Made by a program: the position numbers and the translations under genes. Below are positions 33,588-41,072 of a DNA stretch of 64,000 nucleotides, one piece after another. Below the pieces are notes generated by a model. The model was not told the origin of the DNA. It did not search any database and saw only the letters and a list, made by a program, of their open reading frames with translations. The stretch is taken from assembly GCA_964504445.1 (NCBI GenBank), contig CAZDEO010000019.1, positions 1-64,000 of the forward strand, given 5' to 3'. The number at the start of each line of letters is the position of its first letter. Within the stretch, counting starts at the first letter, position 1. The DNA comes from JACSRF01 sp964504445 (lineage in GTDB: Bacteria > Chloroflexota > Anaerolineae > Promineifilales > Promineifilaceae).

Positions 33588-34496
33588 ATGTACGACTTAA
33601 TTGTTATAGGTGGTGGGCCAGCGGGGCTAACGGCCATGATTTACGCCATTCGCAAGCGGCTGAATGTCTTGTTGGTTTCAAAAGATTTAGGCGGTAAGAC
33701 GAACTTTCACCTGGAACTGCCGGATTTGGAGGGCCATTGGGTCATTCGCGGCACGGAGGTGGTGAATAAATTCAAGAGCGAGTTGGAGTATTTGAAGTTT
33801 GCGCGGCACATGGAGCCTGTGGAAAAGGTGGAGCACCTGGACGATGGAACCTTTTTGGTACACACCAAGGGGGGGGGCGAACTGGCAGCTAAGGCGGTTA
33901 TTGTGGCTACCGGCACGCGGCAGGAGTTTTTGAATGTGCCGGGTGAGCGAGAATTTTTGTCGAAGGGGTTATGTTATTCGGCTCTAAGCTATGCGCCGCT
34001 GTTCATTGACAAGAAAACGGCCGTCATCGGCCAGGGTGAGTTGGCTTTACGGTCAGCTGCTGAACTGTCCACTGTGGCCAGCCACGTTCACGTGGTGGGT
34101 CCCACCCAGGAATCCTTAAGCACCCCGCTAGGGCAAAAAGTCCTGGCTTCCAAAAATGTGACCATCATGCAAGAGTACCAGGTGACAGAAGTGTTGGGCA
34201 ACGGGTTTGCCAACCGCCTGCGCGTGCAAAGCCCTGGCGGAGAAATGGTAGAGATTGGCTTTGACGGCGCTTTTGTGGAAAAGCAGTTGGTGGCCAATGC
34301 AGAAATGGTTGCAAATTTAGTGGCCCTGGACGAAAACGGCTGCATTCAAATTAACTGTCGCAACGAAACCAGCGTGCCCGGCATCTTTGCCGCCGGGGAT
34401 GTAACCAGTGTGTATGCAGAACAGGTGCTGGTAGCCGTAGGTGAAGGCGCAAAAGCAGCGCTGTCCGCTTATGATTACTTGCTGCCGCTGTTGTAA
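33588..34496 (+). CDS. Thioredoxin-reductase-like flavoprotein without redox Cys pair
   Basis: A 302-residue FAD/NAD(P)H oxidoreductase: FAD loop LIVIGGGPAGLTAMIYAIRK, VIVATGTRQEFLNVPG, second Rossmann loop AVIGQGELALRSAAEL, and the C-terminal VPGIFAAGDVTSVYAEQVLV. In thioredoxin reductase the segment before the second Rossmann loop reads SYCATCDG; here it is CYSALSYA, so both catalytic Cys are Ser (131 and 134). It therefore cannot reduce thioredoxin by the normal route and may instead pass electrons from NAD(P)H through FAD to a ferredoxin or a partner such as the MetV::MetF protein encoded next. Start 33588 is set by GGAGG. Confidence 0.88.
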   Translation: MYDLIVIGGGPAGLTAMIYAIRKRLNVLLVSKDLGGKTNFHLELPDLEGHWVIRGTEVVNKFKSELEYLKFARHMEPVEKVEHLDDGTFLVHTKGGGELAAKAVIVATGTRQEFLNVPGEREFLSKGLCYSALSYAPLFIDKKTAVIGQGELALRSAAELSTVASHVHVVGPTQESLSTPLGQKVLASKNVTIMQEYQVTEVLGNGFANRLRVQSPGGEMVEIGFDGAFVEKQLVANAEMVANLVALDENGCIQINCRNETSVPGIFAAGDVTSVYAEQVLVAVGEGAKAALSAYDYLLPLL

Positions 34497-34507
34497 TTAA
34501 AATGGGG

Positions 34508-34546
34508 GATTGGAGATGAGAGGTTGACAACCTTTAGTCTCCAATC
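34508..34546. repeat. Intergenic imperfect hairpin before metV::metF
   Basis: Outer arms GATTGGAGA (34508-34516) and TCTCCAATC (34538-34546) enclose inner arms AGGTT (34521-34525) and AACCT (34529-34533), with a 4x4 internal loop. The GATTGGAGATTAG word also appears in the gap at 31040-31095. Confidence 0.65.
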
Positions 34547-34565
34547 TCTGAAAATGGAGGCAATG

Positions 34566-36023
34566 ATGCCTGTTTTTACGCCGGGGCGGCGCTGGCAGCC
34601 ACCCTACTATCCCTTTAAGAAAGAAACGCTGGGCAACCGGGCATTGGCCGCCGTAGAGCGGATGGTGAAAGGGCCGTTGTTTGGCTGTCGCATGTGCGGC
34701 AACTGCTTGCTGCAAGAAACTGCCTTTATTTGCCCTATGGAGTGCCCCAAGGGGGCACGGAATGGCCCCTGTGGTGGTTCAACAGAAGCGCATTGCTATG
34801 TAGACGAAACACGGCCGTGCATCTGGTACAAAATCTACGAACGCGCCTTTAAAATGGGGCGCGAAGAGATGCTGCTAGAGGTGTTGCCACCGTTAGATTG
34901 GGACAAAGTGGGTGGTGAAACCTGGGGAGACGTGGTGCGGCAGGTGAAAAAGGTTGGCGTAAAGAACGTCACCCAGGGTTTAATGTCTCGCAGCCCCGGC
35001 GAACGTACGGCTACCTGGGATGCCGTGTTCCGCCCGGTGCGCCAGCCCGATTGGTGGGAGGGAGACGCTCTATATCATCCACCGGCCTATGATGAGCCTG
35101 TATCAGACCTGGAGCGGCGATTAAAAGCAGGAGAATTTGTGGTCACGGCCGAAGTTGCGCCGCCTGTTTCCGTGGCTACTGGAAAAATGTGCCGCAATGT
35201 GGAAATGGTGCATCCTTTTGTCACGGCCGTTAACTTCACCGACTGCCCCTCAGCCACCCCCCGCATGTCTAGCCTGGCCTGCAGCAAAATGGCCCTGGAA
35301 CACAGCGTGGAGCCGGTGATGCAAATTGCCGCCCGTGACCGCACGCGCACCGGCTTGCAAGCTGAGGTGTTGGGCGCTCACACCCTGGGCATTCGTAACA
35401 TCCTCTGCCTCTCTGGCGACCATTCACGCATGGGGCCATCTCCCCAAGGGCGCATGGATGTTATTGACATTGATTCTATTCAGATGCTGTGGATTTTGCG
35501 CCGAATGCGGGATGAGGGGAAATATCTGGACGGCCGTCCCATCAAATTCCGCCCCCAGTTCTTCCTGGGCGCGGCGGCAGCCCCCTTCGCCTCGCGGCCA
35601 GAATTCCAGGCCATTCGGGAGCACAAAAAAGTCAATGCCGGCGCACAGTTCTTCCAGACCAACCTGGTGTATGATCCTGACGGCATGGAAGTGTGGCTCA
35701 ACGAATTGGCAAAACGGAATATTTTGGACAAAGTTTACATTTTAATTGGCGTGACCCCCCTGAAAAATCTAAAAATGGCGCAATACATGCACAAGGATGT
35801 ACCAGGCGTGTTTGTGCCCGACAAAATTATGAAACGTATGGAAGCCGCAGGGGATGGCGCAGAAGAGGAAGGGGTGCAAATTGCTCTAGAAATCATTGAA
35901 GCCATTAAAGGAAAACAGGGCGTAAATGGCATTCATCTGATGGCCGTAGGTTGGGAAGAAATTGTGCCACGCATTGTAACCGAGGCGGGGCTGGCGCAGC
36001 AGGCAGCAATCATTCACCAGTAG
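34566..36023 (+). CDS. Fused MetV-type Cys-rich domain and methylenetetrahydrofolate reductase (MetV::MetF)
   Basis: A 485-residue protein. Residues ~1-150 are the Cys-rich MetV/'MTHFR C-terminal' domain (GCRMCGNCLLQETAFICPME; CPKGARNGPCGG; HCYVDETRPCIWYKIYERA) that binds Fe-S or zinc. Residues ~190-485 are the MetF TIM barrel (GEFVVTAEVAPP; NFTDCPSATPRMSSLACSKM; LGIRNILCLSGDH; GAQFFQTNLVYD; GVTPLKNLKMAQYM). In most acetogens MetF and MetV are two polypeptides. The enzyme makes 5-methyl-THF, the substrate of AcsE. I chose the second of two adjacent ATGs (34563, 34566) because GGAGG is 5 bases before it. The upstream flavoprotein could be its electron donor. Confidence 0.9.
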   Translation: MPVFTPGRRWQPPYYPFKKETLGNRALAAVERMVKGPLFGCRMCGNCLLQETAFICPMECPKGARNGPCGGSTEAHCYVDETRPCIWYKIYERAFKMGREEMLLEVLPPLDWDKVGGETWGDVVRQVKKVGVKNVTQGLMSRSPGERTATWDAVFRPVRQPDWWEGDALYHPPAYDEPVSDLERRLKAGEFVVTAEVAPPVSVATGKMCRNVEMVHPFVTAVNFTDCPSATPRMSSLACSKMALEHSVEPVMQIAARDRTRTGLQAEVLGAHTLGIRNILCLSGDHSRMGPSPQGRMDVIDIDSIQMLWILRRMRDEGKYLDGRPIKFRPQFFLGAAAAPFASRPEFQAIREHKKVNAGAQFFQTNLVYDPDGMEVWLNELAKRNILDKVYILIGVTPLKNLKMAQYMHKDVPGVFVPDKIMKRMEAAGDGAEEEGVQIALEIIEAIKGKQGVNGIHLMAVGWEEIVPRIVTEAGLAQQAAIIHQ

Positions 36024-36073
36024 TCCGCATGCTGTGCCTAGCCTGGCTGCTGTTTGCTGACTACTAACAAGAC

Positions 36074-36694
36074 ATGGTTACTTTGCACATGAAGGACGCT
36101 CGCGATTACCTGGCCCGCCGGGTGGCCGAGCTGCACGCCGAACTGCGCCACCGAAACCCGGAAAAGCTGGCCCAGAACACGGGGGCATTGTACGAAGACG
36201 GCCGTTTCCACCTGGCTATTTGGCAGACGGCCGTTACCATCACCCCCCCAGACTTTAATGCCCATAATGCCCAAACGGGAAAAGCGCTGGATGGATTTTC
36301 CCAGGCCCTGCTGGCTTACTATTTCACCCAGGCTGACGGTACACCGCTGGCCAACGTCTGGATTGCTTTTACCGAACTGCCTGACGCCCAGTTTTACACG
36401 GCCGCTTTCCAGGGTTACACGGGCAACGAACTGGCGCGCGCTTTTGGCAATGAGGTGGACAAGTTTGCGGAAACGGCCGTTGCCCTGGATGGAACGGCCG
36501 TGCCTTTTGCCGATCATGCCTATGCCTTCCGCGTATTGCCCCATGTGGCCGTCATGGTCGTTTGCTGGCAGGGTGACGAAGACTTACCCCCCTCCTACCG
36601 CATCCTCTTCGACGCCCACACCAGCCATCACTTACCCACCGACGCCTGCGCCATCATCGGTAGCACTTTGACACGCCGACTACTGAACCCTTAA
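36074..36694 (+). CDS. DUF3786 domain protein
   Basis: A 206-residue soluble protein matching, from memory, the DUF3786 family. Pointers are NPEKLAQNTGALYEDGRFHLAIW, ALLAYYFTQADGTPLANVWIAF, ELPDAQFYTAAFQGYTGNEL and RVLPHVAVMVVCWQGDEDLPPSYRILFD. DUF3786 genes recur next to CODH/ACS and corrinoid genes in anaerobes, and this one lies in such an operon. The biochemical role is unknown. Both the ATG at 36074 and the one at 36089 are possible starts and neither has a strong ribosome binding site. Confidence 0.8.
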   Translation: MVTLHMKDARDYLARRVAELHAELRHRNPEKLAQNTGALYEDGRFHLAIWQTAVTITPPDFNAHNAQTGKALDGFSQALLAYYFTQADGTPLANVWIAFTELPDAQFYTAAFQGYTGNELARAFGNEVDKFAETAVALDGTAVPFADHAYAFRVLPHVAVMVVCWQGDEDLPPSYRILFDAHTSHHLPTDACAIIGSTLTRRLLNP

Positions 36695-36801
36695 CAGGAG
36701 TTACTAGCTACAGGTTACAAGTTACGCAGCAGATTACCATTTGCAACTTGTATCTTGCAACTTACAACCAACAAATCTCAAAAAGGAGTAAACGATCGAA
36801 C
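36695..36801 (+). repeat. Intergenic word repeats before the FNT channel gene
   Basis: The gap contains GGTTACAAGTTACG followed by CAACTTGTATCTTGCAACTT, near-complementary words of the TTACAAGTT family that also fill the gap at 41613-41677. Only the last ~20 bases (AAAAGGAGT) look like translation signals. Confidence 0.65.
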
Positions 36802-37641
36802 ATGACAATGGAACGAATTGATGCCTTATTACCCCCCGATATGGCCCGCCGCGCCGAATATATTGGCGTGAGCAAAGCGGAGGCGCCTGCTTTTAGCACC
36901 TTCACGCTAGCCATCCTGGCCGGAGCGTTTATTGCTCTGGGGGCGATTTTTGCCACCACAGTCACCGCGGGCACGTCAGCCGAGTGGCCTTTTGGCGTCT
37001 CCAAGCTGCTCACTGGGCTGGTCTTCTGCCTGGGCCTCATTCTGGTCATCGTCGGTGGCGCGGAGCTGTTCACCGGCAACAACCTGATTGTAATGGCCTG
37101 GGCTGGCGGCAAAGTAAGCACAGCGAAAATGCTGCGCAACTGGGCCATTGTGTACGCGGGAAACTTTGTCGGGTCGGTGGGTACGGCCGTCCTCATATTA
37201 TTTAGCAAACAATATACCTTTGGCGGGGGCAGCGTGGGCAAAACCGCCCTCAGCATTGCCAATGGCAAAGTCGCGTTGGGCTTCTGGCAAGCCATCGCCC
37301 TGGGTATCTTGTGCAACGCCCTGGTTTGCCTGGCCGTGTGGCTCACCTTCAGCGCCCGCAGCACCATGGACAAAATCGCCGCCATCATCTTTCCCATCAC
37401 CGCCTTCGTGGCCGCCGGCTTTGAGCACAGCGTGGCGAACATGTACTTCATTCCTGTGGGGCTGCTGATCAAAGCCTTTGACCCCACCTTTACCACCAGC
37501 GCTGGGCTAGATCTAACCAACCTGACCTGGGGCACATTTTTGGTCAATAATCTGCTGCCCGTCACCATTGGCAACATCATCGGCGGCACGGTCTTCGTTG
37601 CGGCCGTTTACTGGTCAGTCTTTTTACGCAACAAAAATTAA
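36802..37641 (+). CDS. Formate/nitrite transporter (FNT) family channel
   Basis: A 279-residue inner-membrane protein with six hydrophobic helices and the FNT fingerprints: GAFIALGAIFATTV near the N terminus, VGGAELFTGNNLIVMAWAGG, and the second-half counterparts LGILCNALVCLAVWL and GFEHSVANMYFIPVGLLI. FNT pentamers conduct small monovalent anions such as formate, nitrite or hydrosulfide. In a Wood-Ljungdahl operon formate is the natural guess, but the family member cannot be settled from sequence. The start at 36802 (MTMERIDALLPPDMARRAEY) matches the usual FNT N terminus; AAGGAG lies 13 bases upstream, somewhat far. The frame opens 18 codons earlier inside repeat DNA. Confidence 0.92.
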   Translation: MTMERIDALLPPDMARRAEYIGVSKAEAPAFSTFTLAILAGAFIALGAIFATTVTAGTSAEWPFGVSKLLTGLVFCLGLILVIVGGAELFTGNNLIVMAWAGGKVSTAKMLRNWAIVYAGNFVGSVGTAVLILFSKQYTFGGGSVGKTALSIANGKVALGFWQAIALGILCNALVCLAVWLTFSARSTMDKIAAIIFPITAFVAAGFEHSVANMYFIPVGLLIKAFDPTFTTSAGLDLTNLTWGTFLVNNLLPVTIGNIIGGTVFVAAVYWSVFLRNKN

Positions 37642-37652
37642 GAGGGAGAATC

Positions 37653-37883
37653 ATGAAAGCATACATACTGATTAACATTCGCGTAGGCGCCGTCAGCGAC
37701 GTCGTCCACCACTTGCGCCGCGTTGACAGCGTCATGGAAGCCAATATGACCTTTGGCCCCTATGACGCTGTCGCCATCATTCAGGCCGAAGACGTCAACC
37801 ACCTGGGGCGCATTTTGGCTGATGCCATTCAGCCCATCCCCGGCATCACCGAAACCCTCACCTGTTTAGCCGTTGAGGTATAA
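37653..37883 (+). CDS. Free-standing RAM (AsnC/Lrp ligand-binding) domain protein
   Basis: A 76-residue protein consisting only of the regulatory domain of Lrp/AsnC proteins (MKAYILINIRVGAVSDVVHH, VMEANMTFGPYDAVAIIQAE, LADAIQPIPGITETLTCLAV). It has no helix-turn-helix. Such stand-alone domains bind amino acids or other small ligands and oligomerise. It lies 11 bases after the FNT gene and is probably translated with it. A role as a metabolite sensor for the channel or for the CODH operon is only suggested by position. Confidence 0.85.
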   Translation: MKAYILINIRVGAVSDVVHHLRRVDSVMEANMTFGPYDAVAIIQAEDVNHLGRILADAIQPIPGITETLTCLAVEV

Positions 37884-37891
37884 TGGCTTAT

Positions 37892-37925
37892 AGATTAGAC
37901 AAATCTTTGCAGATTTGTCTAATCT
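37892..37925. repeat. Perfect 15-base inverted repeat before cooC
   Basis: AGATTAGACAAATCT (37892-37906) and AGATTTGTCTAATCT (37911-37925) are exact reverse complements separated by TTGC. The hairpin follows the RAM-domain stop by 8 bases and ends 13 bases before the cooC start. There is no T-run on the plus strand after it, so it looks like a REP-type element or an RNA-processing signal more than a terminator. Confidence 0.8.
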
Positions 37926-37938
37926 TAACCAGGTCAAC

Positions 37939-38721
37939 ATGATGAAATTAGCAATTAGCGGTAAAGGCGGGGTCGGTAAAACAACGCTGGCGGCGCTGCT
38001 GGCGCAAGTGTACGCCGACCAGGGACGGGACGTGCTGGCTGTAGACGCCGATCCGTCTCCCTGCTTGGCCGGAGCCTTGGGTTTTCCCGACGAGCTGCGG
38101 GCCAAATTAAGCCCCATCTCGGAAATGGATGCCCTGATTGAGGAGCGCACCGGGGCCAAACCGGGTACGGTGGGCGGCTTCTTTACCCTCAACCCGCGCG
38201 TTGACGACGTCCCGGAGCGCTTCAGCGTCACCCATCGCGGCGTGCGGCTGCTGGAGATGGGCGCGGTGGATTTGGGCGGGTCGGGCTGTATTTGTCCGGA
38301 AAGCGCCATGCTGAAGACGCTCTTCACCCACCTGCTGTTTCGCGACGACGAGGTGCTGGTGCTGGACATGTACGCCGGGGTGGAACATCTGGGGCGGGCC
38401 ACGGTGGATTTTGTGGACGCCATGATTGTGGTGGTGGAGCCTACGCGGCGCAGTTTGGGAACGGCCGTGCAAATCAAAAAACTGGCCCACGACATCGGCC
38501 TCACCCGGCTGTGGCTGGTGGGTAACAAGGTGCGCGACGACGACGAAGCCGCTTTCTTGCACAAAAACACCCCTGGGCTGCCGGTCCTCGGCCTGCTGCC
38601 GGCCGATTTGGCCGTGCAGGAAGCGGACCGCCTGGGCGTCGCCGTCTACGACCATGTGCCCGCCCTGCGCCACGCCGCCGCACAAATGGCCGCAAAGATT
38701 AGCGTGAATCCTGACCCATGA
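37939..38721 (+). CDS. cooC: CooC-type nickel-insertion ATPase (first copy)
   Basis: A 260-residue SIMIBI-class P-loop ATPase. Residues 1-25 read MMKLAISGKGGVGKTTLAALLAQVY, the deviant Walker A (GKGGVGKTT) of MinD/CooC proteins. VLAVDADPSPCLAGALGFP and DMYAGVEHLGRATVDFVDAM follow. The CxC motif typical of CooC dimers is at GSGCICPESAMLK. CooC dimerises with ATP and nickel and helps insert nickel into CODH or ACS. The start is set at one of two adjacent ATGs (37939 or 37942), since homologues begin there; the frame opens at a TTG inside the hairpin. A second copy follows. Confidence 0.9.
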   Translation: MMKLAISGKGGVGKTTLAALLAQVYADQGRDVLAVDADPSPCLAGALGFPDELRAKLSPISEMDALIEERTGAKPGTVGGFFTLNPRVDDVPERFSVTHRGVRLLEMGAVDLGGSGCICPESAMLKTLFTHLLFRDDEVLVLDMYAGVEHLGRATVDFVDAMIVVVEPTRRSLGTAVQIKKLAHDIGLTRLWLVGNKVRDDDEAAFLHKNTPGLPVLGLLPADLAVQEADRLGVAVYDHVPALRHAAAQMAAKISVNPDP

Positions 38722-38769
38722 CCCATGACGCGGTTAGGGACCACAGACTACAAACCACGGACTACGGAA

Positions 38770-39555
38770 ATGACGACAACGATTGCACTTGCAGGCAAAG
38801 GCGGCGTGGGCAAAACCACCGTCGCCGCCATGATTATCAAATACCTGGCCAATACCCAGTCCGGCGCCATCCTGGCTATTGACGCCGACCCCAGCAGCAA
38901 CCTGAACATGGTGCTAGGGCTAGAGTTAGAATGGACGGTGGGCGACATCCGTGAAGGAATGCTGAGCAAAGTTAAGGAATCTTTGCTGGCCGGCGGCGCG
39001 GCCATGGGCAGCATTGGTGGCGGTTTAACCAAGCGGGATTACCTCGATTATGAAGTGCGCTCGGCCATTTCTGAAGGAGACAAAGTTGATCTCATCGCCA
39101 TGGGACGCTCCGAAGGGCCGGGCTGCTACTGTGCTGTCAACCACAATCTGCGTGAAGTGGTAGACACCATTAGTAATAATTACCGTTACGTCGTCATTGA
39201 TAATGAGGCGGGCATGGAGCATCTCAGCCGCCGCACCACCCGCGACGTGCAGCATCTCATCATTGTCAGCGACCCCACGCAGCGGGGCATTGTGGCCGCC
39301 GAGCGCATTGCCTCTTTCCGCCACGAGCTGGACATTCGCATTGAAAACAGTTACTTGGTGCTTAACCGGCTGCAACGTGAAATGCCTATACCCTTACAGC
39401 AGCGCATTGGGCAAATGGACATTCCCCTTTTGGGCATTGTCCCTGCCGACGATGAATTGGCGGCTTTTGAGTTTAGCGGACGGCCGTTAATCGAGTTAGG
39501 CGACAACTCACCGGTGTATACGGCCGTTGCGGATATGCTGCAGACCATTCTCTAG
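38770..39555 (+). CDS. cooC: CooC-type nickel-insertion ATPase (second copy)
   Basis: A 261-residue paralogue of the previous gene. It has IALAGKGGVGKTTVAAMIIK at the N terminus, ILAIDADPSSNLNMVLGLEL, the CxC motif in GPGCYCAVNHNLREVVD, and VVIDNEAGMEHLSRRTTRDV as the switch region. This copy is closer to classical CooC/AcsF (the DNEAGMEHLSRR phrase) than the first. The two may serve different clusters, CODH C-cluster and ACS A-cluster, as known for CooC and AcsF in acetogens, but which does which cannot be read from sequence. The start at 38770 is chosen because the upstream 15 codons are repeat-word DNA (GACTACAAACCACGGACTAC). Confidence 0.9.
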   Translation: MTTTIALAGKGGVGKTTVAAMIIKYLANTQSGAILAIDADPSSNLNMVLGLELEWTVGDIREGMLSKVKESLLAGGAAMGSIGGGLTKRDYLDYEVRSAISEGDKVDLIAMGRSEGPGCYCAVNHNLREVVDTISNNYRYVVIDNEAGMEHLSRRTTRDVQHLIIVSDPTQRGIVAAERIASFRHELDIRIENSYLVLNRLQREMPIPLQQRIGQMDIPLLGIVPADDELAAFEFSGRPLIELGDNSPVYTAVADMLQTIL

Positions 39556-39709
39556 CTAAAAAAGGGGGTGATGCCAAACCACAATCAGTCCACCCAAACC
39601 CGCCGGGTTGCATTGCCCCTATTATCCCCCCTTTCACCACCCTACCGTCCCTTCCGGCAGGCCACAATCCCATTTGTCGTTTCTGTGTAATCCCGCAAGG
39701 AGGAGCCTT

Positions 39710-41071
39710 ATGCGTCCCGTTTACGCAATTTCAGGCGGTGTCAGCAAATTTGCCAAGGCCCGCCCCGATAAAACCTTCCCAGGACTCGTCAAAGAAGCTT
39801 ACGATTACGCCCTAACTGACCTTAGCTTAACCCATCCACAATTTCTAGAACTTGTTGATGGCAGCGTCGCCTCCTACTTTTCCGACCATTTCGCCAGACA
39901 GCTCATGGCCGGCATCATGGCCCAAGATTATCTTGGCTTATGCCCCAAACCGAGTCACCGCGTCGAGGGTGGTGGCGCGACGGGCGGTATCTGCTTTCAA
40001 GAAGCGTGGAAAGCAGTAGCCTCCGGCACCATGGACATTTGCTTGGCCTATGGCTTCGAGACCATGAGCCACGTTGCCACCTGGAAAGGCAATGAATTCA
40101 TCGCCCTCGCCTCCGACGTCAGCTTGGACTACCCTGTCGGCGGTTTTTATTCAGGTTACTATGCCATGATGGTCACCCGGCACATGCAAGAGTTTGGCAC
40201 CACCCCGGAACAGATGGCGGCCGTTTCCGTGAAAAACCACATGAACGCCTATTACAACCCCTATGCGCAAAAACGGCAGCGCCTTTCCATTGAGGACGTG
40301 CGTCAAGCCCCCATGGTCGCCTGGCCTCTCACCCGTCTGGATATTTGCGTCATGTCTGATGGCGCCGCAGCGGTGATTTTGTGCAGTGAGGCCGGATTGG
40401 CAAAGCTAGAAGCGGCAGGAGCCAGGGTGCGACAGCCTCTTGTGAAAGTGACGGGCATTGGGCGCGGCACCGATGCCATGCGCATGGCTGACCGTCCCCA
40501 CCAGAGCTACGAAGAATTTTTGCGTCATAACTTGCTGCCCCATGAGGACACGGCCGTAACCCGCGCCTACTATGCCAATTTGTGGGAACACGGTTTTCGC
40601 TATCCTGGTGTGCATTCCTTCCGCGCCGGGCGCATGGCTTCCAAACAGGCCTACGCCCACGCCGGTATCACCGATCCCCTTCATGAATTAGACTTCATCG
40701 AACTCCACGACGCCTACACCAGCTCTGAAATTCAAACCTACGAGGATATGGGGTTGTGCCGTTATGGTGAGGGTGGCCCCTTTGCTGCCAGCGGCAAAGC
40801 CTTTATGCCGGGCGTGGACTACGGGTTAGACCTGGCCGATGCACCGATATGCCCGGTAAATCCCAGCGGTGGCCTCATTGCCTGCGGGCATCCCGTAGGG
40901 GCCACCGGCCTGATGCAGGGTGTGTTTGCCATCTGGCAACTACAGGGTGCCATTGCGCAGCATTTTGCCAACGCATGTTTACAAGTGCCAGATGCGCGGC
41001 GCGGGGCCATTCACAGCCATGCGGGCACAGGCACTTACGTGACGGTGAGCATCCTGGAAACGGAGGTGTAA
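39710..41071 (+). CDS. Thiolase-like protein with displaced nucleophile Cys
   Basis: A 453-residue thiolase-superfamily protein of the archaeal/SCP-x type. The N terminus is MRPVYAISGGVSKFAKARPD. The segment that should carry the acylated Cys (VEAACASG in relatives) reads VEGGGATGGICF, so that position is Gly89 and a Cys appears six residues later (95). The C-terminal active-site parts are kept: ELHDAYTSSEI and GGLIACGHPVGATGLMQ. It may be a non-catalytic scaffold, use Cys95, or act on another substrate. The start at 39710 follows AAGGAGGAG. It is paired, one base apart, with a DUF35-type gene as in archaeal thiolase complexes. Confidence 0.85.
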   Translation: MRPVYAISGGVSKFAKARPDKTFPGLVKEAYDYALTDLSLTHPQFLELVDGSVASYFSDHFARQLMAGIMAQDYLGLCPKPSHRVEGGGATGGICFQEAWKAVASGTMDICLAYGFETMSHVATWKGNEFIALASDVSLDYPVGGFYSGYYAMMVTRHMQEFGTTPEQMAAVSVKNHMNAYYNPYAQKRQRLSIEDVRQAPMVAWPLTRLDICVMSDGAAAVILCSEAGLAKLEAAGARVRQPLVKVTGIGRGTDAMRMADRPHQSYEEFLRHNLLPHEDTAVTRAYYANLWEHGFRYPGVHSFRAGRMASKQAYAHAGITDPLHELDFIELHDAYTSSEIQTYEDMGLCRYGEGGPFAASGKAFMPGVDYGLDLADAPICPVNPSGGLIACGHPVGATGLMQGVFAIWQLQGAIAQHFANACLQVPDARRGAIHSHAGTGTYVTVSILETEV

Positions 41072-41072
41072 A

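Noticed and set aside
36762..37589. Antisense frame of 275 codons opposite the FNT channel gene
   Set aside because: Met/Ala/Pro-rich translation that mirrors the membrane-helix codons of the real gene.
39556..39709. Gap between the second cooC and thiolase genes as a terminator (AAAAAAGGGGG and CCCCCCTTT)
   Set aside because: The complementary runs are about 70 bases apart with little pairing between, so a functional hairpin is not convincing.
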